A stretch of 64,000 nt of DNA from Janthinobacterium sp. Marseille (GTDB lineage Bacteria > Pseudomonadota > Gammaproteobacteria > Burkholderiales > Burkholderiaceae_D): assembly GCF_000013625.1 (NCBI RefSeq), contig NC_009659.1:2356001-2420000 (forward strand), given 5' to 3'. Positions 26,441 through 38,385 of this stretch are shown here, in pieces (the stretch's first letter is position 1; the number at the start of each line of letters is the position of its first letter). A model generated the notes under the pieces. That model had not been told where the DNA came from. It worked only from the letters and a program-made list of their open reading frames with translations, and made no database searches. Position numbers and translations under genes: made by a program.

Positions 26441-27184
26441 TTAAGAACCGGTAGCGATGCGCTGTCTGCGCGCTTCGTACAGGCAAACGCCGGAGGCGAC
26501 AGAAACGTTCAGGCTTTCCACCGAACCGAACATCGGGATGCCAACCAGGACATCGCAGGTTTCACGCGTCAGGCGGCGCATGCCCTCGCCTTCGGAACCC
26601 ATGACCAGGGCGGCCGGGCCGGAGAAATCGGCTTCGTACAAACCTTTTTCGGAGTCGTCGGTGGTACCGATCAACATGATGTCGCGCTCTTTCAGCTCGC
26701 GCAGCGTGCGTGCCAGATTGGTAACCGTGATGTAGGGCACGGTATCGGCCGCGCCACTGGCGACCTTGGCCGCAGTCGCATTCAAGCCGACCGCCCTGTC
26801 CTTCGGTGCGATCACCGCATGTGCACCGGCACCGTCTGCTACGCGCAGGCAGGCACCCAGGTTATGCGGATCAGTGATGCCATCGAGTACCAGCAGCAAA
26901 GGCGGACCTTCGATTGCATCCAGCAATTCGTCCAGATTACGCGCCAGCGACAGTTCACCCGCCTTGGCTACCACGCCCTGATGGCGCCGCGTACCGACGA
27001 TGCTGCTCAGGCGTGCATCATCGGCCGGGATAATACGCACTTTCGCGCCTTCAGCTGCGCGTATCAAATCCTTCATGCGCTGGTCATGACGACCGGCATC
27101 AATATAAATTTCTTCTACCGAAGAGGCTTCATGGCGCAAACGCGCCGTGACGGCGTGAAAGCCGAAAATCATCTTGCTCTTCAT
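26441..27184 (-). CDS. rlmB: 23S rRNA (Gm2251) 2'-O-methyltransferase RlmB
   Basis: A 247-residue SpoU/TrmH-family enzyme with an N-terminal L30e-like substrate domain (1-75) and the knotted methyltransferase motifs [25 protein letters not shown] and [15 protein letters not shown]. It methylates G2251 in the peptidyltransferase P loop. It follows rnr by two bases, as in E. coli, so both come from one mRNA. Confidence 0.96.
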   Translation of the reverse strand: MKSKMIFGFHAVTARLRHEASSVEEIYIDAGRHDQRMKDLIRAAEGAKVRIIPADDARLSSIVGTRRHQGVVAKAGELSLARNLDELLDAIEGPPLLLVLDGITDPHNLGACLRVADGAGAHAVIAPKDRAVGLNATAAKVASGAADTVPYITVTNLARTLRELKERDIMLIGTTDDSEKGLYEADFSGPAALVMGSEGEGMRRLTRETCDVLVGIPMFGSVESLNVSVASGVCLYEARRQRIATGS

Positions 27185-27186
27185 TT

Positions 27187-29637
27187 TTATCGCTTCTTCT
27201 TGCTTGATTTAGGATGCACTGCCGGCGCCCGCTGTTTATTGGGTGTGGCCGGTGTGCGTTTGGCCTTGGCCTTTTTACCGGGTGCAGTTGCAGCAGGTGC
27301 GGTAGCTTTAGTTGCCGTCTTGCCTGCAACCGATTTTTCCGCTTTCTTGCTGCGCTGCTGGTGTTCATTGTCAGCACGGCGTGCTTCATTCTTCAATACG
27401 GTGCGGATGCCGGGTTCATTGACCAGGCGCAAATCGATTTTGCGTGCATCCAGATCGACACGGCTGACTTGTACCGTGACACGGTCCGTCAACTGATAAC
27501 GGATGCCGGTACGCTCACCGCGCAACTCATGGCGTGCTTCATCGAATTTGAAATGATCGGCACCGAGTTCGGTGACGTGCACCATGCCCTCGATGAACAG
27601 CGAATCCAGTTGCACGAAGATACCAAAGGTCGCCACGCCGGAAATCACGCCAGTGAATTCTTCACCCAGCTTGTCGCGGATGAAGTAACACTTGAGCCAT
27701 GCTTCCACATCGCGCGATGCTTCATCGGCGCGTCGTTCATTTGCCGAACAATGTATGCCCAGCGCTTCCCAGATTGCCAGATCGCCTTCCGACTTTTGCT
27801 TGCCCTCAGCCTTGTCTTGCGCATGCTTCTTGCGCGCAGCCGGTGACAGCATGGTGTTGAGCGTGCTGGTATCCATGCCGCGTGGTTCGTAACGCTTGCC
27901 TTGCAGGATGGCCTTGATCGCACGATGCGTCAGCAAATCCGGATAGCGGCGAATCGGGCTGGTGAAGTGCGCATATGCTTCATACGACAAACCAAAGTGA
28001 CCGATATTTTCCGGGCTGTACACCGCTTGCTGCATCGAACGCAACAACATGGTTTGCAGCAGCAATGCATCCGGACGGTTTTTGATCTTCGGCATCAGCT
28101 CGGCATAATCCGAGGCCGTCGGCTTGTCACCGCCACCCAGGTTCAAACCAACCTGCTTGAGGAAGGTACGGACCTGATTCAGTTTTTCCTTGGTCGGCAA
28201 AGCATGCACACGGTACAGGCTGTGATGCTTGTGACGCTGCAAGAGATCGGCTGCACAGACGTTGGCTGCCAGCATGCACTCTTCAATCAGCTTGTGCGCT
28301 TCATTACGGGTGCGCGGCAGGATCTGCTGGATCTTGCCGACTTCATTGCAGACGATATAGGTTTCGGTGGTCTCGAAATCAATCGCACCGCGTGCATGAC
28401 GAGCCTGCAGCAAAGCCTGGTAGACGCCGTACAGGTTCAGCAGGTGCGGCACCAGTGCCGGACGCTTGGTGGCTTCTATGCCCTTGGTATTACCCAGGAT
28501 CGCAGCCACTTCGGTATAGGTCAGGCGTGCGGCCGAATGAATCACTGCCGGATAGAACTGGTAAGCCTTGATTTCGCCCTTGGCGGTAATCACGGCATCG
28601 CATACCAATGTCAGGCGATCCACGCCGGGATTGAGCGAACACAAACCGTTCGACAATTTTTCCGGCAACATTGGAATCACACGACGCGGGAAATACACAG
28701 AGGTGCTGCGTTCGAGCGCATCGACGTCCAGCGCTTCATTCGGTTTAACGTAGTTGCTGACGTCTGCAATCGCTACGATCAGGCGGAAGCCGTCGGCACG
28801 TCCGATTTTGCACGGTTCGCAATACACCGCATCATCGAAGTCACGCGCATCTTCACCATCGATGGTGACCAGCGGGACATCGCGCAAATCGACACGGTCA
28901 TGCAAATCAACAGCACGTACTTCGTTTGGTAATTTGGCTGCAGCTTTTTTTGCTGCTTCGGAAAATTCATGCGGTACGCCGTATTTGCGTACGGCGATTT
29001 CGATTTCCATGCCAGGGTCATCGATATCACCGAGGACTTCGACAATCTTGCCGACCGGTTGGCTGAAACGCGAAGGCTGCTCAGTCAATTCGACACTGAC
29101 GACCTGCCCGGTCTTTGCCTTGCCCGGCGAGCCGGCCAGCATGATGTCCTGGCCTATGCGTTTGTCTTCAGGTGCAACCACCCACACGCCGTTTTCGTTC
29201 AGCAGGCGGCCGATCACATGGCTGTTTGCACGTGCCACCACTTCAACGATGGTGCCTTCAGGGCGACCGCGTCGGTCGGTGCCGATGATGCGTGCTTGCA
29301 CACGATCGCCGTGCAAAACTTTTTGCATTTCTTTTTCAGGCAAAAAGATATCGGCACTGGCGTCGTCGGGAATCAGGAAACCGAAGCCGTCTCTGTGACT
29401 GCTGACACGGCCTTCAATAAAATTGGAAGAATGGGCAAGTTGATAATTGCCGGCGCGATCTGGTTTGATTTGTCCATCGCGCTCCATCGCATTCAGGCGA
29501 CGCATCAAGCCGTCCATCTCATCAGGTTTTACACCGAGAGCAGTAGCTAGTGTGGAGGCGTCGTGCGACCCGGTGGCCGTACGTAAGATGCCGAGAATTT
29601 CCTCGCGGCTGGGAATGGTATAAGAGTATTGGCTCAA
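27187..29637 (-). CDS. rnr: Ribonuclease R
   Basis: An 816-residue RNase R: a helix-turn-helix-like N-terminus, cold-shock domains (about 75-225), the RNB catalytic domain with the acidic cluster [15 protein letters not shown] (258-272), an S1 domain (about 650-735), and a Lys/Ala/Pro-rich basic tail (740-816). It is a 3'-5' exoribonuclease that degrades structured RNA and helps tmRNA quality control. The only plausible start is TTG 29637, since a stop lies five codons upstream and the next ATG is residue 41. It is the first gene of rnr-rlmB. Confidence 0.95.
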   Translation of the reverse strand: MSQYSYTIPSREEILGILRTATGSHDASTLATALGVKPDEMDGLMRRLNAMERDGQIKPDRAGNYQLAHSSNFIEGRVSSHRDGFGFLIPDDASADIFLPEKEMQKVLHGDRVQARIIGTDRRGRPEGTIVEVVARANSHVIGRLLNENGVWVVAPEDKRIGQDIMLAGSPGKAKTGQVVSVELTEQPSRFSQPVGKIVEVLGDIDDPGMEIEIAVRKYGVPHEFSEAAKKAAAKLPNEVRAVDLHDRVDLRDVPLVTIDGEDARDFDDAVYCEPCKIGRADGFRLIVAIADVSNYVKPNEALDVDALERSTSVYFPRRVIPMLPEKLSNGLCSLNPGVDRLTLVCDAVITAKGEIKAYQFYPAVIHSAARLTYTEVAAILGNTKGIEATKRPALVPHLLNLYGVYQALLQARHARGAIDFETTETYIVCNEVGKIQQILPRTRNEAHKLIEECMLAANVCAADLLQRHKHHSLYRVHALPTKEKLNQVRTFLKQVGLNLGGGDKPTASDYAELMPKIKNRPDALLLQTMLLRSMQQAVYSPENIGHFGLSYEAYAHFTSPIRRYPDLLTHRAIKAILQGKRYEPRGMDTSTLNTMLSPAARKKHAQDKAEGKQKSEGDLAIWEALGIHCSANERRADEASRDVEAWLKCYFIRDKLGEEFTGVISGVATFGIFVQLDSLFIEGMVHVTELGADHFKFDEARHELRGERTGIRYQLTDRVTVQVSRVDLDARKIDLRLVNEPGIRTVLKNEARRADNEHQQRSKKAEKSVAGKTATKATAPAATAPGKKAKAKRTPATPNKQRAPAVHPKSSKKKR

Positions 29638-29741
29638 AAGCTGTTTTGGTTAATTGTTATTAGAACGGGAGTCAGTGTAACGGACGACGACGATGTTTGC
29701 ATAATAAGTCGATAAACATGCAAAATAGTCGCAATCAATGA

Positions 29742-29769
29742 TTGACTTCCAACCGATATCCGCTATACT
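29742..29769 (+). promoter_or_regulatory. Sigma-70 promoter of tRNA-Leu
   Basis: TTGACT (29742-29747) and TATACT (29764-29769) are separated by 16 bases, and the mature tRNA starts 17 bases after the -10. This is a near-consensus housekeeping promoter. Confidence 0.85.
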
Positions 29770-29785
29770 GCTCATCTTTCTGTAG

Positions 29786-29870
29786 GCCCACGTGGCGGAA
29801 TTGGTAGACGCGCATGGTTCAGGTCCATGTGCCGCAAGGTGTGGGGGTTCGAGTCCCTCCGTGGGCACCA
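29786..29870 (+). tRNA. tRNA-Leu (anticodon CAG)
   Basis: An 85-base class II tRNA with acceptor stem GCCCACG/CGTGGGC, anticodon loop TTCAGGT giving CAG, a variable arm, T loop TTCGAGT and encoded ACCA end. It reads CUG codons. It has its own promoter and terminator and lies divergent to rnr. Confidence 0.96.
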
Positions 29871-29880
29871 AGTTATTAAA

Positions 29881-29915
29881 ACCCCGTTGATTCGTCAACG
29901 GGGTTTTTCTTTTTC
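29881..29915 (+). terminator. Intrinsic terminator of tRNA-Leu
   Basis: ACCCCGTTGA and TCAACGGGGT form a 10-bp stem with a TTCG tetraloop, followed by a T-rich tail interrupted by one C. It begins 11 bases after the tRNA. Confidence 0.9.
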
Positions 29916-30036
29916 CGGCTACATTTCATTTCCGCAGTTCCGACATTGCAAAGTCCTTTGCAAAACCAGTCTCCGTTATTTCTGTAACCGCATCAATATT
30001 GCCTGCAGAAAATGACACATGGGTGACCTCCGTGCC

Positions 30037-30573
30037 CTATTCTGCATCACCCTTTCTCAGCCATGCCGCTAATTGATGCGGACGCAGGCCATCGTATTCT
30101 TCAAACGGCTGATGTATCCACGGATTATGCGGCAAATAGTCCAGATAAAAATCCGGCTCTACTGATGAGCAAGCTTTGTACCAGATGACGGCGGATTTCA
30201 CTTCCGTCACTGCAGGGAATTTTTCGGAGAGATGGCGCTGCACTTGTTCCAGCGTTACGCCGGAATCGACCAGGTCGTCGACCAGCAATACCTTGCCGCC
30301 GAGTGTGCCATTGGTAATCGTGATGTGCTTGGCGATATCCAGCGAGCCCTGCTCTTTACCCGCATCTTCGCGGTAAGAGCTGGTCGACAGAATCGCGAGC
30401 GGTACATTGAAAATACGTGAGAACACGTCGCCGGGGCGGAGACCGCCTCGTGCCAGGCACAAGACCTGATCAAATTCCCAACCTGACTCGTGCACCAGCA
30501 GAGCCAGACGTTCAATCGCATGGTGATATGCATCCCATGTCACCCATAGATCTTTATCGCCTGATTCTGGCAT
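30037..30573 (-). CDS. Phosphoribosyltransferase (xanthine/hypoxanthine type)
   Basis: A 178-residue type I phosphoribosyltransferase with the PRPP-binding motif VLLVDDLVDSGVTLE (95-109) and the N-terminal LCLARGGLRPGDVFSR loop, resembling Gpt/hypoxanthine-type enzymes. It probably salvages a purine base by condensing it with PRPP; which base cannot be told. It follows purA by 27 bp on the same strand, which fits purine metabolism. Confidence 0.85.
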   Translation of the reverse strand: MPESGDKDLWVTWDAYHHAIERLALLVHESGWEFDQVLCLARGGLRPGDVFSRIFNVPLAILSTSSYREDAGKEQGSLDIAKHITITNGTLGGKVLLVDDLVDSGVTLEQVQRHLSEKFPAVTEVKSAVIWYKACSSVEPDFYLDYLPHNPWIHQPFEEYDGLRPHQLAAWLRKGDAE

Positions 30574-30600
30574 CGTGCAACTCGTCGGACTAAGTGATTT

Positions 30601-31917
<1,317 letters not shown>

Positions 31918-33069
31918 TTAACCTAAATTTTTGATAATCCAGTTGCCATCTTCAAGTACGAGTACGCGATCGCACTCAAACTCGTCCTGATCGTTTTCGT
32001 AGCCGGGCAAGCTTTGAATTACAACTTCCCCTGCTTTGCGCAATGCGACAATCTTGCTGCGCAATAATGCTTCGCGGCCCCAAGGCGCACGAATCGCGCG
32101 CTTGCGTTCCGCTACTGGCAATAAGCGCGCCAGTTCGCGTAAATCCATAGAGAAACCAGTCGCCGGACGAGCCCGTCCGAATGCTTCGCCGACGTGATCG
32201 TAACGGCCGCCACGCGCTACCGCATTCGGCAAGCCCGGTACGTAAATCGCAAACATCGCACCGCTTTCATACTGATAACCGCCGAGGTCAGCCAGGTCTA
32301 TCGTGACATTGGCTTCACCTGCCAGGCTGGTCAATGCAGCCAGTTCATCCAGCGCCCGGGTAATACCCGGCAAGGCCGGCAATTCTTTGCGCGCACGTGT
32401 CAACACCGTCGCGTCGCCATACAGGCTAGGCAAGGCGAGCAAGGCACGGCGCGATTCCTCACCGTAGGCAGCTGTTATTTCCTGCAGCGCCGGGACATCT
32501 TTGGCGCGGAGCAAAGTATACAGTGCCGACTCGTCTTTTTGCGCATTTGCGTCATTTTCAATGATCGCCCGCAACACGCCGACATGGCACAAATCCAGCC
32601 GAACCTGGGTAAAACCGGCCAAAGCCAGCGATGCCAAAGCCAGTTCCTGGATTTCCGCATCGGCTTCCAGCCCGGCGTGGCCATAGATCTCCGCCCCGAT
32701 CTGCAAAGGCTCGCGGGTTGCATGCAAGCCGTTCGGACGGGTGTGCAGTACGCTGCCGGAATAGCACAGGCGCGTGACCGAAGCACGATTGAGCAAATGC
32801 GCATCGATACGTGCCACCTGGGTGGTCATGTCTGCGCGCAAGCCCAGGGTGCGACCGGATAATTGGTCGACCAGCTTGAAAGTACGCAGATCCATGTCAT
32901 GTCCGGCACCGGCCAGCAATGAATCCAGGTATTCCAGCATGGGCGGCATGACAAGCTCGTACCCGTACAGGTGGAAGTTGTCGAGAATGACACGACGCAG
33001 TTCTTCAATTTTGCGCGCTTCAGACGGCAAAACATCAGCAATATTTTCAGGCAGTAGCCAGTTTGGCAT
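31918..33069 (-). CDS. hisZ: ATP phosphoribosyltransferase regulatory subunit HisZ
   Basis: A 383-residue paralogue of histidyl-tRNA synthetase that lacks the C-terminal anticodon domain. It keeps the class II fold motifs ([24 protein letters not shown]) but not the charging active site. In the family it binds short-form HisG and confers histidine feedback. It begins a hisZ-purA-phosphoribosyltransferase unit after the hflKC terminator. In Ralstonia and Burkholderia a DUF2065 gene usually lies between hflC and hisZ; none is visible here. Confidence 0.94.
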   Translation of the reverse strand: MPNWLLPENIADVLPSEARKIEELRRVILDNFHLYGYELVMPPMLEYLDSLLAGAGHDMDLRTFKLVDQLSGRTLGLRADMTTQVARIDAHLLNRASVTRLCYSGSVLHTRPNGLHATREPLQIGAEIYGHAGLEADAEIQELALASLALAGFTQVRLDLCHVGVLRAIIENDANAQKDESALYTLLRAKDVPALQEITAAYGEESRRALLALPSLYGDATVLTRARKELPALPGITRALDELAALTSLAGEANVTIDLADLGGYQYESGAMFAIYVPGLPNAVARGGRYDHVGEAFGRARPATGFSMDLRELARLLPVAERKRAIRAPWGREALLRSKIVALRKAGEVVIQSLPGYENDQDEFECDRVLVLEDGNWIIKNLG

Positions 33070-33146
33070 GACGGGAAACGAAAAAGTCAGAAAAAGGAAA
33101 AGGGATACAGCGTACGGCAGGCTTATATCGGCTATGCAATCAACAA

Positions 33147-33160
33147 AACGAAACCCGCAA
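33147..33160 (-). other. Small GC hairpin before hisZ
   Basis: ACCCGC and GCGGGT pair around a two-base loop. On the minus strand it is followed by TTCGTTTTGTT, so it could act as a weak second terminator behind hflC or a leader structure of hisZ. Confidence 0.35.
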
Positions 33161-33210
33161 GCGGGTCTGTGTCTGTCAGGAAATTATTTGCGTTTATGCA
33201 TGTAGCCGCC

Positions 33211-33255
33211 ACAAAAAAGAAACTGCATGAAGTGATGGGCTTATCACTTCATGCA
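33211..33255 (-). terminator. Intrinsic terminator of the hflKC transcript
   Basis: TGCATGAAGTGAT and ATCACTTCATGCA form a perfect 13-bp stem with a six-base loop (33224-33255). On the minus strand AGTTTCTTTTTTG follows. It lies 34 bases past the hflC stop and separates the hfl operon from hisZ. Confidence 0.85.
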
Positions 33256-33288
33256 AATATGCGTACTTCATTTTCACGGCGCTCAGCG

Positions 33289-34179
33289 TTATTTTTTCGC
33301 GCCGGCACCTGTCGAACCAGGATTTTTAAAATACTTGAAAAACTCGGAATTAGGATCGATCACGAGCATATCGTTACGTGTTTTAAAGCTGGCGCGATAA
33401 GCTTCGAGGCTACGATAGAACTTGTAGAACTCAGGGCTTTGACCGAATGCCTGGGCGTAAATTTGCGAAGCCTTCGCATCACCCTCACCGCGGATCTGCT
33501 CTGCATCACGATATGCTTCGGCCAGAATCACGGTACGTTGGCGATCCGCATCCGCACGAATCTTTTCAGATTCTGCAGCACCGGTCGAACGCAATTCATT
33601 CGCGACACGGGCACGTTCGGACTTCATGCGGTCGAACACGGAATTATTAATCTGTTCCACGTAATCGACACGCTTCAGGCGCACGTCCACAATTTCAACA
33701 CCGATTTGCTTGGCTTCTTCGGTGACTTTCTTTTGAATGCCATCCATCACCTTGCCGCGCTCGCCCGAGATCACTTCACGCACGGTGCGCTTGGTAATTT
33801 CTTCGTTCAGCGAAGCCTTGACGATTTGCGCCATACGGTTTTGCGCGCTGCGCTCATCACCACTAAAGCTGACGAAGTACAGGCGTGGATCAACGATGCG
33901 CCATTTGACGAAAGCATCGACCAGGATGTTTTTCTTTTCTGCCGTAATGAAACGATCTGCATCCGGTGTATCCAGGGTCAGGATGCGTTTATCCAGGAAC
34001 ACGACATTCTGGAATGGCGGCGGCAATTTGAAATGCAAACCAGGTTCACTGATGACAGTCTTCACTTCACCCAATGCAAACACAATCGCGTACTGGCGCT
34101 GATCGACCACGAATAAAGTGGAAGACAAGGCGATAAATGCAATCACCGCAACGATGACGTAGGAGATAAGGCGATTCAT
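33289..34179 (-). CDS. hflC: FtsH protease modulator HflC
   Basis: A 296-residue SPFH/prohibitin-family protein with one N-terminal membrane helix (about 5-24) and the HflC-type sequence FVVDQRQYAIVFALGEVK. The long helical C-terminal part is rich in Glu and Arg. HflK and HflC form a periplasmic cage around FtsH. The start overlaps the hflK stop by one base (TAATG). It ends the long ndk-to-hflC gene chain. Confidence 0.97.
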   Translation of the reverse strand: MNRLISYVIVAVIAFIALSSTLFVVDQRQYAIVFALGEVKTVISEPGLHFKLPPPFQNVVFLDKRILTLDTPDADRFITAEKKNILVDAFVKWRIVDPRLYFVSFSGDERSAQNRMAQIVKASLNEEITKRTVREVISGERGKVMDGIQKKVTEEAKQIGVEIVDVRLKRVDYVEQINNSVFDRMKSERARVANELRSTGAAESEKIRADADRQRTVILAEAYRDAEQIRGEGDAKASQIYAQAFGQSPEFYKFYRSLEAYRASFKTRNDMLVIDPNSEFFKYFKNPGSTGAGAKK

Positions 34180-35483
34180 TATCGTACCTCCCGATCACGC
34201 GAGCTACGGCTCTCTCTGCTGCGGGACTCCTCCAGTGCTGCGGCATCCTGCGCAACTGTCGAAGATGTGGCAGGCGGACGAATCGCGCCGACATCCGCAG
34301 CAGCTGCACCGGCTGCAGGCGCTGCGGCTTGCGAAATCAGCTTATCAAGCGGCAAATAAATCAGGCTGTTATTACCTTTTGAATCGACCATAACCTTAGT
34401 AGTACTTGAGAAAATTTTCTGCATCGTTTCGAGATACATACGATCCCTGGTAACAGCAGGCGCTTTTTGATATTCAACCAATACCTGTTTGAAGCGTGAT
34501 GCCTCACCCTGTGCATTCGCAGTCACGCTGGAACGATATGCTTCCGATTCCTGCAACAGGCGTGAAGCCGCACCGCGGGCACGTGGAATCACGTCGTTGG
34601 CATAAGCCTGGCCTTCATTCTTTTGACGTTCGCGATCCTGTCCTGCCTTGACCGCATCATCAAACGATGCCTGCACTTGCTCTGGCGGTTGTACGCCCTG
34701 CATGGTGACGTTTGTAATCTGTACGCCGGATTTGTAACGATCGACGATTTGCTGCATCAACTGGCTGCTGTCAAAGGCGATTTTTTCACGGCCTTCATAC
34801 AGGACGAAATCCATCTTGCTGCGACCGACGACTTCGCGTATCGCGGTTTCGGCAACCTGCTTGACCATTTCTTCCTGTTCGCGGTTGTTGAATACCCAGT
34901 CAGAAGCGTTCTTCAGTGTGTATTGCACGGCGAACTGGATGTCGATGATGTTTTCATCTTCAGTCAACATCAAAGATTCCTGCTGCTGCTTGTTCTTGAC
35001 GTTGCCGCGATAGCCGACTTCAACCGTACGTACTTGCGATACGTTGACGATTTCATGGCTCTGGATCGGGGTCGGCCAGCGCCAGTTGAAACCGGCCGGC
35101 GTCATATGGCTGTATTTGCCGAAAGTCATGACCACGCCGGTCTGGCCTTCCTGCACGATGAAGAAACCACTGACCAGCCACAGGAATGCGACGATGCCGG
35201 CGATAATCGCAGCACCGATACCGGCACCGCGCATGTCCGGCTTGAAGCCGCCCATGCCGCCACCGGAAGAATCGCCGCCGTTACCGCCGCCGCCATTCTT
35301 CTTGTTGCCGAAGATATTGCTCAGGCGCTGATTAAAATCGCGCCACAATTGATCGAGATCAGGCGGACCGTCATTCGGGCGCTTGTTATCCTGATTTTTA
35401 TTATTGTCATCGGAACCACGACCCCAACGAGGGTCATTGAGCGAAAACTTCAAACCAAATTTTTTAAGTAGGGAAACGAGCAT
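34179..35483 (-). CDS. hflK: FtsH protease modulator HflK
   Basis: A 434-residue HflK. It starts with a Gly/Asn/Asp-rich cytoplasmic region (1-80), then one membrane helix (about 84-106), an SPFH domain and a coiled helical part; the last 60 residues are Ala/Ser rich. FIVQEGQTGVVMTFGKY is the family's entry into the SPFH domain. It partners HflC, to which it is translationally coupled, and follows hflX by 52 bp. Confidence 0.96.
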   Translation of the reverse strand: MLVSLLKKFGLKFSLNDPRWGRGSDDNNKNQDNKRPNDGPPDLDQLWRDFNQRLSNIFGNKKNGGGGNGGDSSGGGMGGFKPDMRGAGIGAAIIAGIVAFLWLVSGFFIVQEGQTGVVMTFGKYSHMTPAGFNWRWPTPIQSHEIVNVSQVRTVEVGYRGNVKNKQQQESLMLTEDENIIDIQFAVQYTLKNASDWVFNNREQEEMVKQVAETAIREVVGRSKMDFVLYEGREKIAFDSSQLMQQIVDRYKSGVQITNVTMQGVQPPEQVQASFDDAVKAGQDRERQKNEGQAYANDVIPRARGAASRLLQESEAYRSSVTANAQGEASRFKQVLVEYQKAPAVTRDRMYLETMQKIFSSTTKVMVDSKGNNSLIYLPLDKLISQAAAPAAGAAAADVGAIRPPATSSTVAQDAAALEESRSRESRSSRDREVR

Positions 35484-35535
35484 TCTTTTGCGGTCCGGGC
35501 TGAAAAATAATGGGTTGGAAGGCCAAGTAAATTAC

Positions 35536-36654
35536 TTATACATTGACGTCGTCAGATGCAACTTCGGATACATCTTCTAATCCAGCGGCGCGCTCCTGCG
35601 CACATTCGGCTATTGCTTCTCGCAATAGATCCAATCCGCTTCCAGTCTGGGCACTAATAAAAACACGACGAATTTTATCATATTCATCACGCTCCAAAGC
35701 AGGTTCCAGACCGGCAGCATCAATCTTGTTCCAAACCAGAATCTGCGGGATGTGGTCGGCGCCGATTTCACGCAAGACCATATTCACCTGCTCTATCTGT
35801 TCCATCCGGACCGGGCTGGCACCATCCACCACGTGCAACAGCAAATCCGCATGTATCGTTTCTTCCAGCGTGGCGCGAAAGGCGGCGACCAATTGGTGCG
35901 GCAATTCACGGATAAATCCAACCGTATCGGAAATAACCACATTCCCCGCCTCACCCAGGTAAATACGACGCGAAGTCGTATCCAGAGTAGCGAATAGCTG
36001 ATCGGCTGCCAGCACCCTGGTTTTAGCCAGGGCATTAAACAAGGTCGATTTCCCGGCATTGGTATAACCAACCAGTGAAACCGAAAATGCATTATTGCGA
36101 CCACGTGCACGACGCTGGGTCGCATGCTGCTTGTGCAATTTATCCAGCTTGGCACGCAGTGCCTTGACCCGTACACCTAACAGACGACGGTCAGTCTCAA
36201 GCTGGGTTTCCCCCGGACCGCGCAGGCCGATACCGCCCTTTTGCCGTTCCAGGTGAGTCCAGCCGCGGATCAGGCGGGTTGCCAGATGTTGCAACTGTGC
36301 TAATTCGACCTGTACCTTACCCTCATGGCTTTGCGCCCTTTGCGCAAAGATATCCAGGATCAGGCTGGTGCGATCCACCACACGCACCTTGAGGTGACGT
36401 TCAAGGTTGCGCTGCTGCGCCGGCGACAAAGCATGATTGAAAATGACAATATCAAGCTCGTGGTCAACGACTGCATCAGCGATTTCATTTGCTTTGCCCG
36501 AGCCGACAAACAAGGCCGCGTCCGGACTGGAACGCTTGCCAGTGATCGTCATGATCGGATCGGCACCTGCCGATCTGGAAAGAAGGGAAAGTTCTTCGAG
36601 GCTTGCAGCGAAATCGCCTTTGCCAAAATCAAGGCCTACCAGTACTGCGCGCAT
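35536..36654 (-). CDS. hflX: Ribosome-associated GTPase HflX
   Basis: A 372-residue HflX with the Gly-rich N-terminal nucleotide-binding domain, the helical linker including GGIGLRGPGETQLETDRR (140-157), and a GTPase domain with P-loop GYTNAGKST (196-204), DTVGF and NKID. It splits stalled ribosomes under heat stress. It follows hfq by 35 bp, the usual hfq-hflX-hflK-hflC order. Confidence 0.97.
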   Translation of the reverse strand: MRAVLVGLDFGKGDFAASLEELSLLSRSAGADPIMTITGKRSSPDAALFVGSGKANEIADAVVDHELDIVIFNHALSPAQQRNLERHLKVRVVDRTSLILDIFAQRAQSHEGKVQVELAQLQHLATRLIRGWTHLERQKGGIGLRGPGETQLETDRRLLGVRVKALRAKLDKLHKQHATQRRARGRNNAFSVSLVGYTNAGKSTLFNALAKTRVLAADQLFATLDTTSRRIYLGEAGNVVISDTVGFIRELPHQLVAAFRATLEETIHADLLLHVVDGASPVRMEQIEQVNMVLREIGADHIPQILVWNKIDAAGLEPALERDEYDKIRRVFISAQTGSGLDLLREAIAECAQERAAGLEDVSEVASDDVNV

Positions 36655-36689
36655 ATTAATACTGCGCCCATGACTGGGCGACGCAAATG

Positions 36690-36926
36690 TTATTCAGCTT
36701 CTGATTCAAGGCTCAGGTTCACGGCACGTGCAGGAACGACGGTGGAAATTGCGTGTTTGTACACCATTTGGGTGACGGTATTACGCAAAAGGACGACGTA
36801 TTGATCAAAAGATTCGATATGACCCTGGAGTTTGATACCGTTGACGAGATAGATCGAAACGGGAACATGCTCTTTGCGCAAAGCATTGAGGAATGGGTCT
36901 TGTAACAGTTGCCCTTTGTTGGTCAT
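36690..36926 (-). CDS. hfq: RNA chaperone Hfq
   Basis: A 78-residue Hfq: Sm1 motif in [19 protein letters not shown] and Sm2 in [10 protein letters not shown], with Gln8 and Phe42-type RNA-binding residues in [10 protein letters not shown] and the Sm fold. It forms a hexamer that pairs small RNAs with mRNAs. The C-terminal tail is very short, as in other beta-proteobacteria. It is preceded by a 107-bp gap where a promoter may sit. Confidence 0.98.
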   Translation of the reverse strand: MTNKGQLLQDPFLNALRKEHVPVSIYLVNGIKLQGHIESFDQYVVLLRNTVTQMVYKHAISTVVPARAVNLSLESEAE

Positions 36927-37033
36927 GACAGCTCCAGTGTGTTGTTGTGTTTAAGAGGTTGAGGCATCTTGCTTTTTTTCAAGTGTTCCAACCATTGGAA
37001 TGTAATCGATTTCCGGCTTTTTCGCCAAATCGC

Positions 37034-38377
37034 TTATTTTTCCGAACGCGAGAAGGGATTCTTACCTGAACGTAACTCGATACGTAGTGGAGTCCCAACC
37101 AGCGAAAAAGTTTCTCGGAAATGCTTTTCCAGGAAGCGTTTGTAATTTGCATCTATCGCTTCCAGTGCATTGCCGTGAATGACAACAATCGGCGGATTCA
37201 TACCGCCCTGATGCGCATAGCGCAATTTCGGACGGATAGAACCCTTGCGGCGCGGTTGCTGGTGCTCGACTGCCTCGATCAGCGCACGCGTCAGCTTAGG
37301 CGTAGACAGATTCGACATCGCCGCGGCATACGCGCCATCAACCGATTTCATCATCGGGCCGATACCGCTGGATTTCAAAGCCGAGACGAAATGTGTTTTT
37401 GCAAACGAGAGGAAACTCAGCTTGCGCTCCAGGTCCATTTTGATCTCGTCGCGACGATCGCTGGTCAGACCGTCCCATTTATTCACGCCAACTACCAAAG
37501 CGCGTCCCGACTCCAGGATAAACCCGGCGATATGCGCATCCTGCTCGGAGATGTCCTGCTGCGCATCCAGCAGCAGCAATACGACATTGGCCTCGGAAAT
37601 CGATTGCAGGGTTTTGACCACCGAGAACTTCTCGATTGCTTCAAACACCTTACCGCGACGACGAATACCTGCGGTATCTATCAGCGTGTAATGCTTACCG
37701 TCGCGCTCGAACGGGATCTCGATCGAATCACGGGTAGTGCCTGGCAAATCGAAGGCAATCACACGCTCTTCACCGAGCAAGGTATTGACCAGCGTCGATT
37801 TACCGACGTTCGGACGGCCGACGATGGCCAGCTTGATACTTCTGTCATTCGATGCAGGTGCTTCCTCTTCCGGCGGACGCTGGGCAAAAGCGATATTCAG
37901 CGCTTCTTCGACCAGGTCGTTGACGCCGTCGCCATGGGCCGCGGAAATTACATACGGATCACCCATACCGAGTTCGTAGAAATCAGCCGTCACCGTCGTG
38001 TACTTCATGCCTTCGGCCTTGTTCACGACCAACATCACTGAACGGCCCGATTTGCGCAGGAAGTCGGTGATGGTTTTATCGTGTGGCGTCAAACCCTGAC
38101 GGCCGTCAACGATGAAAATCACGACGTCTGCTTCAGCGACGGCCTGTTTCGTCTGCTTGGCCATTTCATGCATGATGCCTTCTTTGGCAACAGGCTCGAA
38201 ACCACCGGTGTCGATAACCAGGAAAGGACGTTCGCCCACCCGGCCTTCGCCGTAATGCCGGTCACGCGTCAGGCCCGGAAGGTCAGCGACCAACGCATCG
38301 CGCGACCTGGTTAGTCGGTTGAATAGCGTGGATTTGCCGACGTTAGGTCGACCTATAAGTGCAATAACCGGCTTCAT
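37034..38377 (-). CDS. der: Ribosome assembly GTPase Der (EngA)
   Basis: A 447-residue protein with two tandem GTPase domains, each with GRPNVGKST (residues 8-16 and about 187-195), and a C-terminal KH-like domain rich in Arg and Lys. It acts in 50S subunit maturation. It follows bamB by eight bases; bamB-der adjacency is widely conserved. Confidence 0.98.
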
Positions 38378-38385
38378 CTAATGTT

